DNA of 64,000 nucleotides from Natronosalvus vescus (GCF_023973145.1 NZ_CP099546.1:3720001-3784000); one strand, 5' to 3'; shown: positions 46,253-55,320, counted from the stretch's first letter. A program made the numbers and translations. The notes: a model not told the origin generated them from the sequence alone.

Positions 46253-46912
46253 ATGCACGTCGTCGTCAACGCGGCCATGAGCGCCGACGGGAAACTCTCC
46301 TCCAGCGCCCGCGAGCAGGTACGAATCAGCGGCGAAGCCGACTTCGACCGGATGGACGCGATTCGGGCCGAAAGCGACGCAATCGTCGTCGGTGTCGGCA
46401 CCGTTCTCGCGGACGATCCTCACCTGACGGTCAAAGACGACGACCGGATCGCCAGCAGACTCGAGTCGGGCGAGCCAGCCCACCCCGCCCGCGTCGTCGT
46501 CGATTCTCGAGGGCGAACGCCGACCGACGCGGCCGTCCTCGACGACGCCTCGGAGACCTACCTCTGTACGACGAATGCCCTTCCGGAGACGCGACGGGAA
46601 GCGTTGACACCTCGGGCGACGATCGTCACCGCAGGCACGGATCGCGTCGACCTTCGGGAGGCGTTCGGCGCCCTCGAGTCGGCCGGGCTCGAGTCGATTA
46701 TGGTCGAAGGCGGCGGCGAACTCATCTTCTCGATGTTCGAAGCAGATTTGGTCGACGAACTTCGGGTGTTCGTCGGCCCGCAGATTATTGGCGGCCGGGA
46801 CGCCCCGACGCTGGCCGACGGTGACGGGTTCCTCGAGAACTGTCCCACACTCACGCTCGAGTCGGTCGAACGGCTCGACGACGGCGTGATACTCGTCTGG
46901 AACGTTCAGTGA
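46253..46912 (+). CDS. arfC: 2,5-diamino-6-ribosylamino-pyrimidinone 5'-phosphate reductase
   Basis: RibD-C/DHFR-like reductase of riboflavin (and F420/Fo) precursor synthesis. The 219-residue protein begins MHVVVNAAMSADGKLSS, has DAIVVGVGTVLADDPHLTV, ARVVVDSRGRTP, and the NADPH-binding IMVEGGGELIFSMFEADLVDELRVFVGPQIIGG. Start ATG 46253 is ~23 nt after TTCATTAGC. It is divergent from rpa1. A 73-bp hairpin element starts 2 nt after the stop. It supplies the pathway that cofD, also in this window, ends. Confidence 0.9.
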   Translation: MHVVVNAAMSADGKLSSSAREQVRISGEADFDRMDAIRAESDAIVVGVGTVLADDPHLTVKDDDRIASRLESGEPAHPARVVVDSRGRTPTDAAVLDDASETYLCTTNALPETRREALTPRATIVTAGTDRVDLREAFGALESAGLESIMVEGGGELIFSMFEADLVDELRVFVGPQIIGGRDAPTLADGDGFLENCPTLTLESVERLDDGVILVWNVQ

Positions 46913-46914
46913 GA

Positions 46915-46987
46915 GGGATCGATGTCGCCACGTACCGCCATTTACCGACTCCGCTGGCAACCGGCGGTACATCGACACAACGTTCCC
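46915..46987. repeat. dispersed 72-bp inverted-repeat element, copy 2
   Basis: Left arm GGGATCGATGTCGCC...ACCGCC and right arm GGCGGTACATCG...AACGTTCCC are imperfectly complementary (19 of 25). The right arm nearly repeats the right arm at 4619-4644. It begins 2 nt after the stop of the RibD-type gene. Confidence 0.7.
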
Positions 46988-47083
46988 AATGAGCGTGAAC
47001 GGATTCGTGACACCCGGGGATCCGTCGGAATTCGTGAGCCAAAAACGTGTGAAGGGGTCACAACGGCTGTCGCAGCCAACAGC

Positions 47084-47091
47084 TATATAAC
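47084..47091 (+). promoter_or_regulatory. TATA box of the small membrane protein
   Basis: CTATATAA lies 30-37 nt before the GTG at 47121. Confidence 0.55.
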
Positions 47092-47120
47092 CGGCCGAAT
47101 GCTGCACCAACCAACGACCG

Positions 47121-47564
47121 GTGCCCGACGTGAATATTACCCGAATTCGCTCGGTTTGGACGGTACTCGCCCTCTCGATGGCCGCTTTTGGCGTAGCTGG
47201 CATTGCGAACGCAGCACCTGGAACGACATGGAGCGTCCTCGCCGCAACCCTCGCGATCATGGGTGTGTACGGCGTTGCCAGGGTTGCTCGAGGCATTTCG
47301 CGACCGATACTTGCCAGGCTCTCACTCGGCCTCTGGCTGGCGTTCATCGGCGTCGCCGCCTTTCACCTGCCGGGTCTCGAAACGGTCGCCGTAACCACAC
47401 CGGGTTCCGACACCGCAGCGGTCGCCGGGTTGACCGGCCTCACCTGGGCGACCCTCATCGGGGCCTGTTCGAGCACGGCGTTTCTGGCCATCGAAGAAGC
47501 AACGATGGGCACGGAAACGACCGCGATCGAGGACTCCGTCGTCGAACAGGAGTACGATTTCTGA
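47121..47564 (+). CDS. hypothetical four-helix membrane protein
   Basis: A 147-residue protein starting at GTG (MPDVNITRIRSVWTVLALSM) with four hydrophobic stretches: VLALSMAAFGVAGIANAA, WSVLAATLAIMGVYGVA, LSLGLWLAFIGVAAFHL and GLTWATLIGACSSTAFLAI, then an acidic cytoplasmic tail EQEYDF. I do not recognise the family. It stands alone with its own strong promoter and no operon partner; the O-methyltransferase gene converges on it. Confidence 0.7.
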   Translation: MPDVNITRIRSVWTVLALSMAAFGVAGIANAAPGTTWSVLAATLAIMGVYGVARVARGISRPILARLSLGLWLAFIGVAAFHLPGLETVAVTTPGSDTAAVAGLTGLTWATLIGACSSTAFLAIEEATMGTETTAIEDSVVEQEYDF

Positions 47565-47693
47565 CGGGGACGCCCGAACCGTGGTGTTTTCGCCCAGGCA
47601 CGCTGCATCTCGAGTGACGTCCCGAGTGCGGAATCGTCGGTAACCGACGCTTCTGACGGCGATACGGATTGCAGTTTCCAGGATTGAATCGAC

Positions 47694-48362
47694 TCACTGC
47701 ACGCGGTAGCTCACGGCAATCCCCTCACCGAGGGGCAATACCACCGTCTCGAAATCCGGATCGGCACGAACGGTCTCGAGGTAGGTCGCGATCCCTTGCG
47801 TGTTCTCGTTGACGTCGTCGGGTTCGCCTCCCTCGACGATCTCGAGGAGTTTGTCGAACTGGATGATCCCTGCGCGCATCGCGTTGTCCGCGACGATCAC
47901 TCCACCGACCGTCAGCTTCGGTTTGATCGCCTCGAACGCATCCACGTACCGGTGTTTCTGGTGATCGATCAGGGCGACGTCGAACGACCCTTCGTACGCC
48001 TCGATCGTCTCGAGGGCATCGCCAAGTTCGTACCGCGCGAGGTGGTCGTACCCGCCGTTCTCGAGGTAGGTCTTCGCTAGCTCGAGTTCGTCTGCGTCGA
48101 CCTCCGTGAGAACGATCTCACCGTCCTCGGGTAACGCTTCCGCGAACCAGTAGGCGGAGTAGCCGTAGCCGGAGCCGAACTCGAAGATTCGGTTCGCATT
48201 GGCGAGTCTGGCGAGCATTCGAAGGAAGCCGCCGACTTCGGGGCCGACGTGCGGAAACCCCTCCGCAACCGCGTACTCGTCCATCTCGATGAGCGTCTCG
48301 TCCGGATCTGGGCCGGTCGCACGAACGAATCGGGCGACCTCGTCGGGGAGTATCTCGTCCAT
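47694..48362 (-). CDS. SAM-dependent O-methyltransferase
   Basis: A 222-residue methyltransferase of the caffeoyl-CoA O-methyltransferase type: IFEFGSGYGYSAYWFAEAL (SAM-binding glycine loop), IVLTEVDADELELA, DVALIDHQKHRYVDAFEAI (metal-binding Asp) and VADNAMRAG. Start ATG 48362 (MDEILPDEVARFV) was chosen over 48407. Substrate unknown; haloarchaeal members are annotated generally. It follows the prenyl synthase gene on the same strand, separated by a hairpin element. Confidence 0.9.
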   Translation of the reverse strand: MDEILPDEVARFVRATGPDPDETLIEMDEYAVAEGFPHVGPEVGGFLRMLARLANANRIFEFGSGYGYSAYWFAEALPEDGEIVLTEVDADELELAKTYLENGGYDHLARYELGDALETIEAYEGSFDVALIDHQKHRYVDAFEAIKPKLTVGGVIVADNAMRAGIIQFDKLLEIVEGGEPDDVNENTQGIATYLETVRADPDFETVVLPLGEGIAVSYRVQ

Positions 48363-48444
48363 GATCGTCGATTGACGCGGATTCGAATAAAGGACAGGGG
48401 TGGCCACTGGGCCCCAGCGCAGATCGGGGAGCTACCGAATCAGC

Positions 48445-48517
48445 GGGAACGTTGTACCAATGTACCGTCGGTTGCTCACCCCGGAATCGGCAAACGGCCG
48501 CGCGTCACTACAGCAGA
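48445..48517. repeat. dispersed 72-bp element, copy 3 (one arm degenerate)
   Basis: Starts GGGAACGTTGTACCAATG; over ~55 nt it matches the reverse complement of copy 2 (conserved blocks GGGAACGTTGT, ATGTACCG, CGGTTGC, GGAATCGG). The outer right arm is decayed. It ends 5 nt behind the stop of the minus-strand prenyl synthase gene. Confidence 0.65.
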
Positions 48518-48522
48518 CCGTA

Positions 48523-49590
48523 TCAGACGTCGCGGTCGACGACGAACTCGGTGAACGAGCGGAGCTTAGCCTCGGCAGCCGGCTCGAGGCCATCGAGCTC
48601 ATCGACCGCCGCACGCGCCTGCTCGGCGAACTCGAGGGCGCGCTCACGAGCGTACTCGATGCTGCCGGCGTCTTCGATGATCGCGAGCGCGTCGGTGACT
48701 TCCTCGTCGGTGTTGGTTTCTTTCTGAAGGATCTCCTCGAGTCGCTTCGCGTCGGCAGGATCGGCCGTCTCGATCGCGTGCAACACGAGAAGCGTCTTCT
48801 TCCCTTCGCGGATGTCGTTACCAAACTCCTTGCCGAAGTCGCCGGCCCGGCCAAGGGAGTGTTCGACGTCGAGGATGTCGTCGCCGATCTGGAACGCGAT
48901 GGACGTCCGCTCGGCGTAGCGGGCGACGGCGTCTTCGATCGCTTCGGATTGGTCGGTGACGATCGCCGCCAGGCGGGCGACGATCCGACCGAGACAGCCC
49001 GTCTTGCAGGCGCTCATCTCGAGGTACTGATCGGTCGAGATGTCGGTGGCGTCGTCGTTGTGCCAATAGATGTCCATCCCCTGTCCCAGGTGCGTTCGGT
49101 TGAGTTCGTACATGAGCATCTCGTAGGCCCGGAGCCTCGTTTCCGGTGAGAGGTTTGCCGGATTGTGCGTGAGGATCTTCAGCGGCAGAAAGTACATTGC
49201 ATTGCCGGCGTTCAGGGCGACGTCCTCGCCGTAGATGTGGTGCAGTGCGGGTTCGCCCCGTCGGATCGTCGCGGCGTCTTCGACGTCGTCGACGATGATC
49301 GTGCCGTTGTGGAGAATCTCGGGGATACACGCGTAGGGGAGATACTCGCGTGGATCCTCGCCGAAGGCCTCGACGAACACCAGAAAGAGGACGGCCCGCC
49401 ACCGTTTCCCGCCACGGTCGAGTAAGTCCCACAGCGGGTCGGCCAGCGCCTGTTGAATGGCTTCGTCATCGTATTCGAACGACGGCTCGCCGAAGAACGA
49501 CTCTAGGTACGCCGCGTCGACGTCTCTGGGAAGGAGGTCGGCGATCACCTCGTCGACTACCGGCCGCCACTCGGCAAGCGCGTTTCGCAT
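48523..49590 (-). CDS. idsA: isoprenyl diphosphate synthase (GGPP/FGPP type)
   Basis: Chain-elongating prenyltransferase making C20 or C25 diphosphates for archaeal ether lipids. The 355-residue protein carries RGGKRWRAVLF, the first Asp-rich motif VDDVEDAATIRRGEPALHH, GNAMYFLPLK, and the second Asp-rich motif QIGDDILDVEHSLG with the KEFGNDIREGKKTLL segment. Start ATG 49590 (MRNALAEWRP) was chosen over 49617. The chain length cannot be decided by eye. Alone; a hairpin element follows its stop. Confidence 0.92.
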   Translation of the reverse strand: MRNALAEWRPVVDEVIADLLPRDVDAAYLESFFGEPSFEYDDEAIQQALADPLWDLLDRGGKRWRAVLFLVFVEAFGEDPREYLPYACIPEILHNGTIIVDDVEDAATIRRGEPALHHIYGEDVALNAGNAMYFLPLKILTHNPANLSPETRLRAYEMLMYELNRTHLGQGMDIYWHNDDATDISTDQYLEMSACKTGCLGRIVARLAAIVTDQSEAIEDAVARYAERTSIAFQIGDDILDVEHSLGRAGDFGKEFGNDIREGKKTLLVLHAIETADPADAKRLEEILQKETNTDEEVTDALAIIEDAGSIEYARERALEFAEQARAAVDELDGLEPAAEAKLRSFTEFVVDRDV

Positions 49591-49699
49591 ACGTAGAGGA
49601 GGTTCGAGCGACGACAAAAACCTTCAGATTTGGTTTGAACACCAAATTAGTTTGTTGTTGTTCCAGAACGTTTAGGATGGTCGGCCTGTGAATAGGGCC

Positions 49700-49954
49700 A
49701 TGGCAGACGAAGCCGAACTTCGCGAGCAGTTGACCGAGGCCTTCGAAGGCGCAGACTACCCCGTGTCGAACCAGATGGGACTCGTTCCCGCGCTCCCCGA
49801 CGGCCCGATGACGAAGTTCGAATCCGGCGACGTGAGCTTTACCGCGATGGAATTGGGCACCACACTCTCGGGTCACCAGGAGTTTCCCTACGACGACGTC
49901 GACTCGCTCGTCGATGACGTCATCGAGGGGTTGAAGGCTGAAGGTGAGTTGTAG
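49700..49954 (+). CDS. MTH865 family small protein, paralogue 2
   Basis: An 84-residue protein, MADEAELREQLTEAFEGADY, close to the paralogue at 4756 (same length, shared VPALP.GP.TKFESGD), differing mainly at VSNQMG and by one inserted residue in SGHQEFPYDD. ATG 49700 was chosen over GTG 49688. Divergent from idsA. Unlike copy 1 it has no strong TATA box; AAATTAG at ~49641 is the nearest AT-rich block. Role unknown. Confidence 0.85.
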   Translation: MADEAELREQLTEAFEGADYPVSNQMGLVPALPDGPMTKFESGDVSFTAMELGTTLSGHQEFPYDDVDSLVDDVIEGLKAEGEL

Positions 49955-49977
49955 CCCTCGTTACGACCACCTGTTTC

Positions 49978-50112
49978 GTATCGTTGTATCGCTCGTATTT
50001 GTATCGTTGTATCGTTGAATCGCTCGAATCGCGTGAGCACCCGCGTCAGGGAATCCGGGAAACAACCGATTCCGAGATAACAGCAGATCCGGGATAACAA
50101 CTGATTCCAAGA
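49978..50112. repeat. two kinds of short direct repeats in an intergenic region
   Basis: GTATCGTTGTATCG occurs at 49978-49991 and 50001-50014. Then ATCCGGGAAACAACCGATTC (50053 onwards) recurs as ATCCGGGATAACAACTGATTC (50087 onwards), ~25 nt with few mismatches, period 34. The region is not coding and lies between convergent genes. Confidence 0.6.
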
Positions 50113-50186
50113 GACCCACCGAGTGCCAACACGAGCGAAAATACCCTCGAGTGTCGAAACCCCCACTCAAGGACGTCGAGAGTCCC

Positions 50187-50675
50187 TCACTCGAGTGCTT
50201 CTGCGTACTCGAAATCGGCCTCGGTGGCCGTTGGTCGATTCCCGTCGAGCATAATTTTCCAGCCGTCGAGACCGATTGGATCGTTTCGCGCATTGGTCAG
50301 CGTCGTACGGACGTCCAGCAGGTCGACACCGTAGAAATCGTTTGGCACACCGTGGAGATACTGTAGTGCCGTTCGAAAGAGGCTGTCCATTCCATCGTCG
50401 TCTTCGAAATCGACGTGTTTGTACGCGCCAGCGGCTACCTGTACCATCCCGTGAAGGTACTGGCTCTCGATCGTTCCACGGCCGTAATTGTACCATTCGT
50501 CCTCGAAACAATCGTGGCTCTCGTGGAATGCCCCGGCGTTGAACAGACGGATACCGTGTACCGTGGCTCGTCGGAGCGTCTCGTGTTCCCACCGACCGAC
50601 GTCGGGAAGCCACCCCGTGGGCCTCCTCATGGGGGGCGGTGGATCGACAGACGGATCGCGGGTGTGTTCGTCCAT
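50187..50675 (-). CDS. DUF309 family protein
   Basis: A 162-residue protein with the DUF309 helical signature [23 protein letters not shown] and [22 protein letters not shown]; the His, Glu and Trp residues of the family core are present. Function unknown; the fold resembles a helical bundle. Start ATG 50675 ([11 protein letters not shown]) is plausible; [10 protein letters not shown] at 50630 is an alternative. Divergent from the zinc miniprotein gene. Confidence 0.85.
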   Translation of the reverse strand: MDEHTRDPSVDPPPPMRRPTGWLPDVGRWEHETLRRATVHGIRLFNAGAFHESHDCFEDEWYNYGRGTIESQYLHGMVQVAAGAYKHVDFEDDDGMDSLFRTALQYLHGVPNDFYGVDLLDVRTTLTNARNDPIGLDGWKIMLDGNRPTATEADFEYAEALE

Positions 50676-50815
50676 ACGTACCGTTTCGGCGCCACGAGAA
50701 TAAAAACAGGGTCAGGGTAGCGTCGGGTTCCAAAGACCTATTACTGTAGCTGAAGATTGTCGTGATCTTGCATCGGGCGTAGGGTTTATGGAGGCAGCGT
50801 TCTGAATGACAGGTG

Positions 50816-51016
50816 ATGATTTATCCGCACGGGGCATGTCAGGCGTGTGGCGAGCGCGTGTACACCCACATCGACGGCGGGAACGTCTGTCACAACTGTG
50901 GTAGCCGAGAACTCGGGGACGACGACGGGGGCAAACCCGAGACGATGTCGGTACCTCAGGCGGACGAGAAACCGGAACGCAACCGGCGGCGACTCCAGTC
51001 ACCTCCGTCGATGTAG
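50816..51016 (+). CDS. zinc-finger miniprotein
   Basis: A 66-residue protein, MIYPHGACQACGERVYTHIDGGNVCHNCGSREL, with two CxxC knuckles forming one zinc site and a charged disordered tail. The promoter-like GTTTATGG at 50783-50790 is ~29 nt before ATG 50816. Function unknown. It converges on the GH15 gene. Confidence 0.65.
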   Translation: MIYPHGACQACGERVYTHIDGGNVCHNCGSRELGDDDGGKPETMSVPQADEKPERNRRRLQSPPSM

Positions 51017-51115
51017 GCCGGCCATACCGGCATCGACCACCCGAAACCGGCACTCGAGGCATTTTAGGCTCCACTCACCGTTCGACCACTCATTATCCAT
51101 TATCCATTAGAGCGG

Positions 51116-53023
51116 TCAAAAGAACGGTTGTCGATCCGAATTGGCTAGTTGCGGGTCGTGTTCGAGCACGGCGCCTTCGGTGCGGGCACTCGCAAGATAG
51201 ATCGCGTTGTTGATCACCCCGATGTGGCTGAATGCCTGGGGAAAGTTGCCGTAGAGTTCGCCGGTTTCTGGATGAATTCGTTCGGACAGCAAGCCGAGCG
51301 GCGTCATCGCGTCGAGCACGTTCGTGAAAATCTCCTCTGCCTCCTCGACGCGACCGGCCAGAACCAGGGCGTCGATCAACCAGCAGGTGCAGAACACGAA
51401 CGTGCCGTGTACCTCCGATACGGCTTCGCTTCCCTTCGTTCGATACACGAACCCCTCGTCGGTCGCAAGCTCCTCACGGATGGTCTCGAGCGTCGACTGA
51501 ACGCGCTCATCGTCAGGTGGGAGGAACTCGTAAATGGGGATCAACAGACACGCGGCGTCGATCGCCTCGTCGGTCTCGAAGTGCTGGACGAAGCTCCCTC
51601 GTTCGTCGCTGTAGCCGTGCTCGAGAATCGCCGTCCGCACCGCCTCACGTTCGCTCCGCCAGCGCTCGAGGGGAGCCTCGATCTCGTTCTTCTCGGCGAG
51701 TTCGATTCCGCGGTCGAGGGCGACCCAGCACAGCAGTTTCGAGTGGACGTAGTGGCGGGGCTGGTCGCGGTATTCCCAGATTCCACAGTCCGGTTCGTCC
51801 CAGATGTCACAGACGTGGTCGACGATGGCACAGATCGAGTCCCAGTCGGACTCCGAGAGGCTGCCGTCGACGAGCAACGTCTCGTAAACCGCCTGAACGA
51901 TCGCGCCGTAAATGTCGTGCTGGGCCTGGTCGGCGGCGCCGTTCCCGATGCGGACGGGGGAAGAGTATCGGTAACCGGAGAGATGAGACAGTTCGTACTC
52001 CGTCAGTTCGGTCTCCCCGTGGACGCCGTACATGGGCTTGATCTCCGCTGGAGCCTCGTGAGAGAGTTCACGGAACCACTCGAAGTAGTCCCGTGCTTCC
52101 TCTTTCCGGCCCAGATTGTACAACGCCTGGACGGTGAACTTCGCGTCCCGGATCCAGTTGTACCGGTAATCCCAGTTGCGATCGGTGCCGTACTTCTCCG
52201 GCAACGAGGTCGTTGGCGCGGCGTAGATCGCTCCCGTTCCCTCGTTGATCAACAGCTTGAGCACGAGTCCCGATCGAAGGACGCTCTCTCCCCAGGGCGT
52301 GTCGTCGATGAGTGCGCCGGCGTCCTCGAGTAGTGACGCCGTCCACTCCTTCCAGTACTCGACGGTCGACTCGAGGGCGTCCTCGCACGACTGTCGCGTC
52401 GCCGGTTCGTTCTCGCCGTACTGACAGCGAAACCAGACGGTGTCGCCCGCCGCGAGCGTCTCTGTTCCGACGACCCGGTCGTCGACAACCCGGGCATCGA
52501 AGTCGCCACAGCAGTGGAGAGACAGCGACTCGTCGTGTGTTCCGCTCCACTCGGCGAGGCTCTCTGTGTCGGCTGCTGCCGCGACGAATCCGTCACCACC
52601 CGTCATCCGCGAGACGGTGGTGTCGGCCAGAGCGTACTCGAGCCGGGGGCGAAACTCCAATTCGACGGTGACCGAACCCTCTGTACAGGAGGCGCGTCTG
52701 TACACGGCGCACTGATCCGATTCGTCGTGGTTTCCCCCGTTCCACAGCGGCATGAAATCGGTGAGTTCGAGCGTGCCGCCGGGCGTCGTGAACGTCGTCT
52801 CGAGCACGTTCGTATGCTCGAGGTACGTTCGCTCGACGTCGGCACTGTCCGTCGGTCGTATCGCAAAGTAGCCGCCACGGTCGTCGTCGAGTAGCCGGGC
52901 GAACACACTCGGGGCTGCCACGTGGGGGAAACAACACCAGTCGATCGACCCAGTTCGGTCGATGAGAGCCGTTCGGTCGTCGTTGCCAATTATCGCGTAG
53001 TCGCGAAGTGAGCTGAATCCCAT
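51116..53023 (-). CDS. GH15 family glycoside hydrolase (glucoamylase or trehalase)
   Basis: A 635-residue cytoplasmic enzyme (no signal peptide): N-terminal beta-sandwich (LRDYAIIGNDDRTALIDRTGSIDWCCFP) and C-terminal (alpha/alpha)6 barrel with RNWDYRYNWIRDAKFTVQALYNLG, CGIWEYRDQPRHYVHSKLLCWVALDRG and NFPQAFSHIGVINNAIYLA. Archaeal GH15 proteins with this architecture include both glucoamylases and trehalases, so the substrate cannot be fixed from sequence. Start 53023 is the usual family start. The window also encodes otsAB, which makes trehalase activity attractive, but this is inference. Divergent from the oxidoreductase gene. Confidence 0.9.
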   Translation of the reverse strand: MGFSSLRDYAIIGNDDRTALIDRTGSIDWCCFPHVAAPSVFARLLDDDRGGYFAIRPTDSADVERTYLEHTNVLETTFTTPGGTLELTDFMPLWNGGNHDESDQCAVYRRASCTEGSVTVELEFRPRLEYALADTTVSRMTGGDGFVAAAADTESLAEWSGTHDESLSLHCCGDFDARVVDDRVVGTETLAAGDTVWFRCQYGENEPATRQSCEDALESTVEYWKEWTASLLEDAGALIDDTPWGESVLRSGLVLKLLINEGTGAIYAAPTTSLPEKYGTDRNWDYRYNWIRDAKFTVQALYNLGRKEEARDYFEWFRELSHEAPAEIKPMYGVHGETELTEYELSHLSGYRYSSPVRIGNGAADQAQHDIYGAIVQAVYETLLVDGSLSESDWDSICAIVDHVCDIWDEPDCGIWEYRDQPRHYVHSKLLCWVALDRGIELAEKNEIEAPLERWRSEREAVRTAILEHGYSDERGSFVQHFETDEAIDAACLLIPIYEFLPPDDERVQSTLETIREELATDEGFVYRTKGSEAVSEVHGTFVFCTCWLIDALVLAGRVEEAEEIFTNVLDAMTPLGLLSERIHPETGELYGNFPQAFSHIGVINNAIYLASARTEGAVLEHDPQLANSDRQPFF

Positions 53024-53332
53024 AGGTACGGTGATTGTGAGTCGGTGAATCGAGTTGCGGAACGGTCGTCTCGAGGGGGTCGACCGGCTGTTGTGTGACC
53101 GGTCGATGGACTCGAGAACCGATCGTGAGCCCACGCTCGAGACAACGGGTACACGGTCACTACCCATTGGACGATTCCGTCCATAAACGTGGTGCCAGAA
53201 ACCGCCGCTTACTTTCGTAGATGGCTCTCAAGTGAGCCGTTCGAACCCACCCGTTCCCCAGTGTTATAACATCACTCCCGTGGTCAGGGATGGTGTTCTG
53301 GGACGCCACGCGTCTCCGGAGTGAGTGTACTC
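53024..53332. other. divergent intergenic region, GH15 / oxidoreductase
   Basis: No gene seen. A 10-bp palindrome TGTTATAACA (about 53261-53270) is the likely TATA region for the plus-strand gene with a ~45-nt leader; minus-strand CGTTTATGG at ~53185 would give GH15 a ~130-nt leader. Confidence 0.35.
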
Positions 53333-54301
53333 ATGTCGATCGGCTACCACGCTTCTCACGAACAGTTCGCCCCCAGCGACCTCCTCGAGTACGTCCAACA
53401 GGCGTCGAACAGCGGATTCGAACACTGCCTGGCCTCCGATCACTTCCATCCCTGGAGTGAACGCCAGGGGGAATCGGGCCACGTCTGGTCGTGGCTCGGC
53501 GCTGCGATGCAGGCGACGCCGATGACGTTCGGGATGGTCAACGCACCTGGCTACCGGTATCACCCTGCAATTATCGCTCAGGCGGCGGCGACCCTCAGGG
53601 AGCTATACCCGGAGCGACTCTGGATGAGCGTCGGAAGCGGACAGTTGCTCAACGAAGGAGTTGCGGGCGTCGACTGGCCGGTCAAGGCCGACCGAAACGA
53701 GCGCCTCGAGGAGTGTGCCGAGATCATGCGACGCCTCTGGGACGGCGAGGAGGTCACCCACGACGGACACGTGACGGTGGAGCGAGCGACACTATACACT
53801 CGGCCCGAGTCGCCGCCACCGCTCCTCGGTGCCGCGCTCTCCGAGGAAACCGCCCGGTGGCTCGGCACCTGGGCCGACGGGATGATCACGCTCGGGACGC
53901 CCGACCACGAGGCCGACGCGGCGCGCATCGAGGCGTTTCGCGAGGACGACCCGGACGCGGAGAAACCCGTTTACCTGAAGGTGCAGCTCTCGTACGACGA
54001 AAGCCACGACGCGGCTCTCGAGGGTGCCTACGACCAGTGGCGCACGAACTGTATTCCCGGATCCGTCACTCAGCAACTTCGGACGCCAGCGGAATTCGAC
54101 GAACTGGGCGAGACCGTCGACCGAGCGCAGGTCGAAGAGAACGTCCGCGTCTCCGCCAGCCTCGAGGAGCACGTCGAGTGGCTCGAACGGGATTTCGACC
54201 ACGGCGTCGACCGAGTGTACCTCCACAACGTGAACACGAACCAGGAAGCCTTCATCGAGGATTTCGGTGAGGGTGTGCTGAGCCAGGTTTCCGGTACTTG
54301 A
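53333..54301 (+). CDS. LLM-class flavin oxidoreductase (TIGR03885-like)
   Basis: A 322-residue TIM-barrel protein, MSIGYHASHEQFAPSDLLEYV, with SDHFHPWSERQGESGHVWSWLGAAMQAT, APGYRYHPAIIAQAAATL, VGSGQLLNE and LGTWADGMITLG. These match luciferase-like oxidoreductases in the branch described as probable non-F420 flavin-dependent enzymes, so FMN rather than F420 may be the cofactor; I cannot decide by eye. ATG 53333 was chosen over GTG 53321. Substrate unknown. Confidence 0.85.
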   Translation: MSIGYHASHEQFAPSDLLEYVQQASNSGFEHCLASDHFHPWSERQGESGHVWSWLGAAMQATPMTFGMVNAPGYRYHPAIIAQAAATLRELYPERLWMSVGSGQLLNEGVAGVDWPVKADRNERLEECAEIMRRLWDGEEVTHDGHVTVERATLYTRPESPPPLLGAALSEETARWLGTWADGMITLGTPDHEADAARIEAFREDDPDAEKPVYLKVQLSYDESHDAALEGAYDQWRTNCIPGSVTQQLRTPAEFDELGETVDRAQVEENVRVSASLEEHVEWLERDFDHGVDRVYLHNVNTNQEAFIEDFGEGVLSQVSGT

Positions 54302-54398
54302 GCTGTCGAAGTCCGAGTGCAGTTTGATTGGGTCCGGTCATCGTTCCACGCACACTGCCTTCACATTCCACCAGCGCTGCAACCTCCTTCCCCTCGCC

Positions 54399-55058
54399 CT
54401 ACCGACTCGAGCCACCCTCTTCGACGAGCGTCTGAAAGTTCTCGAAGACCCGCACCGCGTTCACGTCGGCGAAGTCGTGTTCGGTCTCCGTCCAGCCGAA
54501 ATCCGCCTCGAGCCGATCGCGCAGATCGGCCGTGAACTCTGGGTGGAACTGCGTCGTCCACAGCGGCGCATCGCGGTGGCGGGTGGCGAACGCGGGATAG
54601 TACGACGCGCTCGCGATCGGTTCCAGCCCCAAACCGAGTTCAGTGACGACGTCGCCGTGTACCGCCGGAAAAATGGGTTCGACGTCGTCGAAGAGCGGAT
54701 CCTCCGCGAGGTCGGCAGTGACGAGCTTGGACGTCGTTTCTCCGGCTTCGACGGTGCCGCCGAGTGCCGCGTTGACGATCTGGTGGCCGAAACAGACGCC
54801 CAGCGTTGGAATTTCGCGCTCGAGCAGGTCGCGAACGAGCGATTCCTGGTCGGCGATCCACGGTTGGTCGTCGACCTCGTACACGCCAGCGGTGCTCCCG
54901 GTGAGGATGACACCGTCGACGCCCTCGAATGCGGGTCGCTCACCGGCCGGGAAGTCACACTCGAGCGCGTTCGGAACGTACGACGCGAGCGCGTCACAGT
55001 GGTAGGCGTACTCGTCGTCGACCTCGTTGTGGACGACGAGGATCGTCGGGTCGGCCAT
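54399..55058 (-). CDS. class I glutamine amidotransferase
   Basis: A 219-residue stand-alone GATase: ILTGSTAGVYEVDDQPW, nucleophile Cys in LGVCFGHQIVNAALGG, FPAVHGDVV and the catalytic His-Glu in WTTQFHPEFTAD. It resembles the GMP-synthase-like amidotransferases of haloarchaea; the synthetase partner is not adjacent, so the acceptor is unknown. Start ATG 55058. Confidence 0.9.
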   Translation of the reverse strand: MADPTILVVHNEVDDEYAYHCDALASYVPNALECDFPAGERPAFEGVDGVILTGSTAGVYEVDDQPWIADQESLVRDLLEREIPTLGVCFGHQIVNAALGGTVEAGETTSKLVTADLAEDPLFDDVEPIFPAVHGDVVTELGLGLEPIASASYYPAFATRHRDAPLWTTQFHPEFTADLRDRLEADFGWTETEHDFADVNAVRVFENFQTLVEEGGSSR

Positions 55059-55313
55059 CGTTCACCGTGTGGTGGCGTGTCGGCAAAACGCTAGCGGTCT
55101 GGTCGATGTGTATCGGTTGGGAGTGTCACTCGAGCCAGCGAACAGGTTGATAGGTAGGGCCCGGAATTCGAGGTCTCTCCGTCGACCCTCCGCTCACGAA
55201 ACACCGGTCGCACGGAGCGATGACAGTTCGTGCTACCCGCCCGAGCGAGTATCGTTTTTGCTGAACCATCCATTCTGCCGCACTATTCAAAAAAACAGCC
55301 AGTAGAGTAGGGA

Positions 55314-55320
55314 TTAATAA
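55314..55320 (+). promoter_or_regulatory. TATA box of the sugar ABC operon
   Basis: TTAATAA in an AT-rich block lies ~29 nt before the ATG at 55346. The other ~250 bases of the gap from 55059 hold no gene. Confidence 0.55.

Noticed and set aside
53024-53167. Longer N-terminus of the GH15 protein starting at 53167
   Set aside because: The extra 48 residues are Arg/Ser-rich and unlike the family, which starts at MGFSSLRDYAIIGN.
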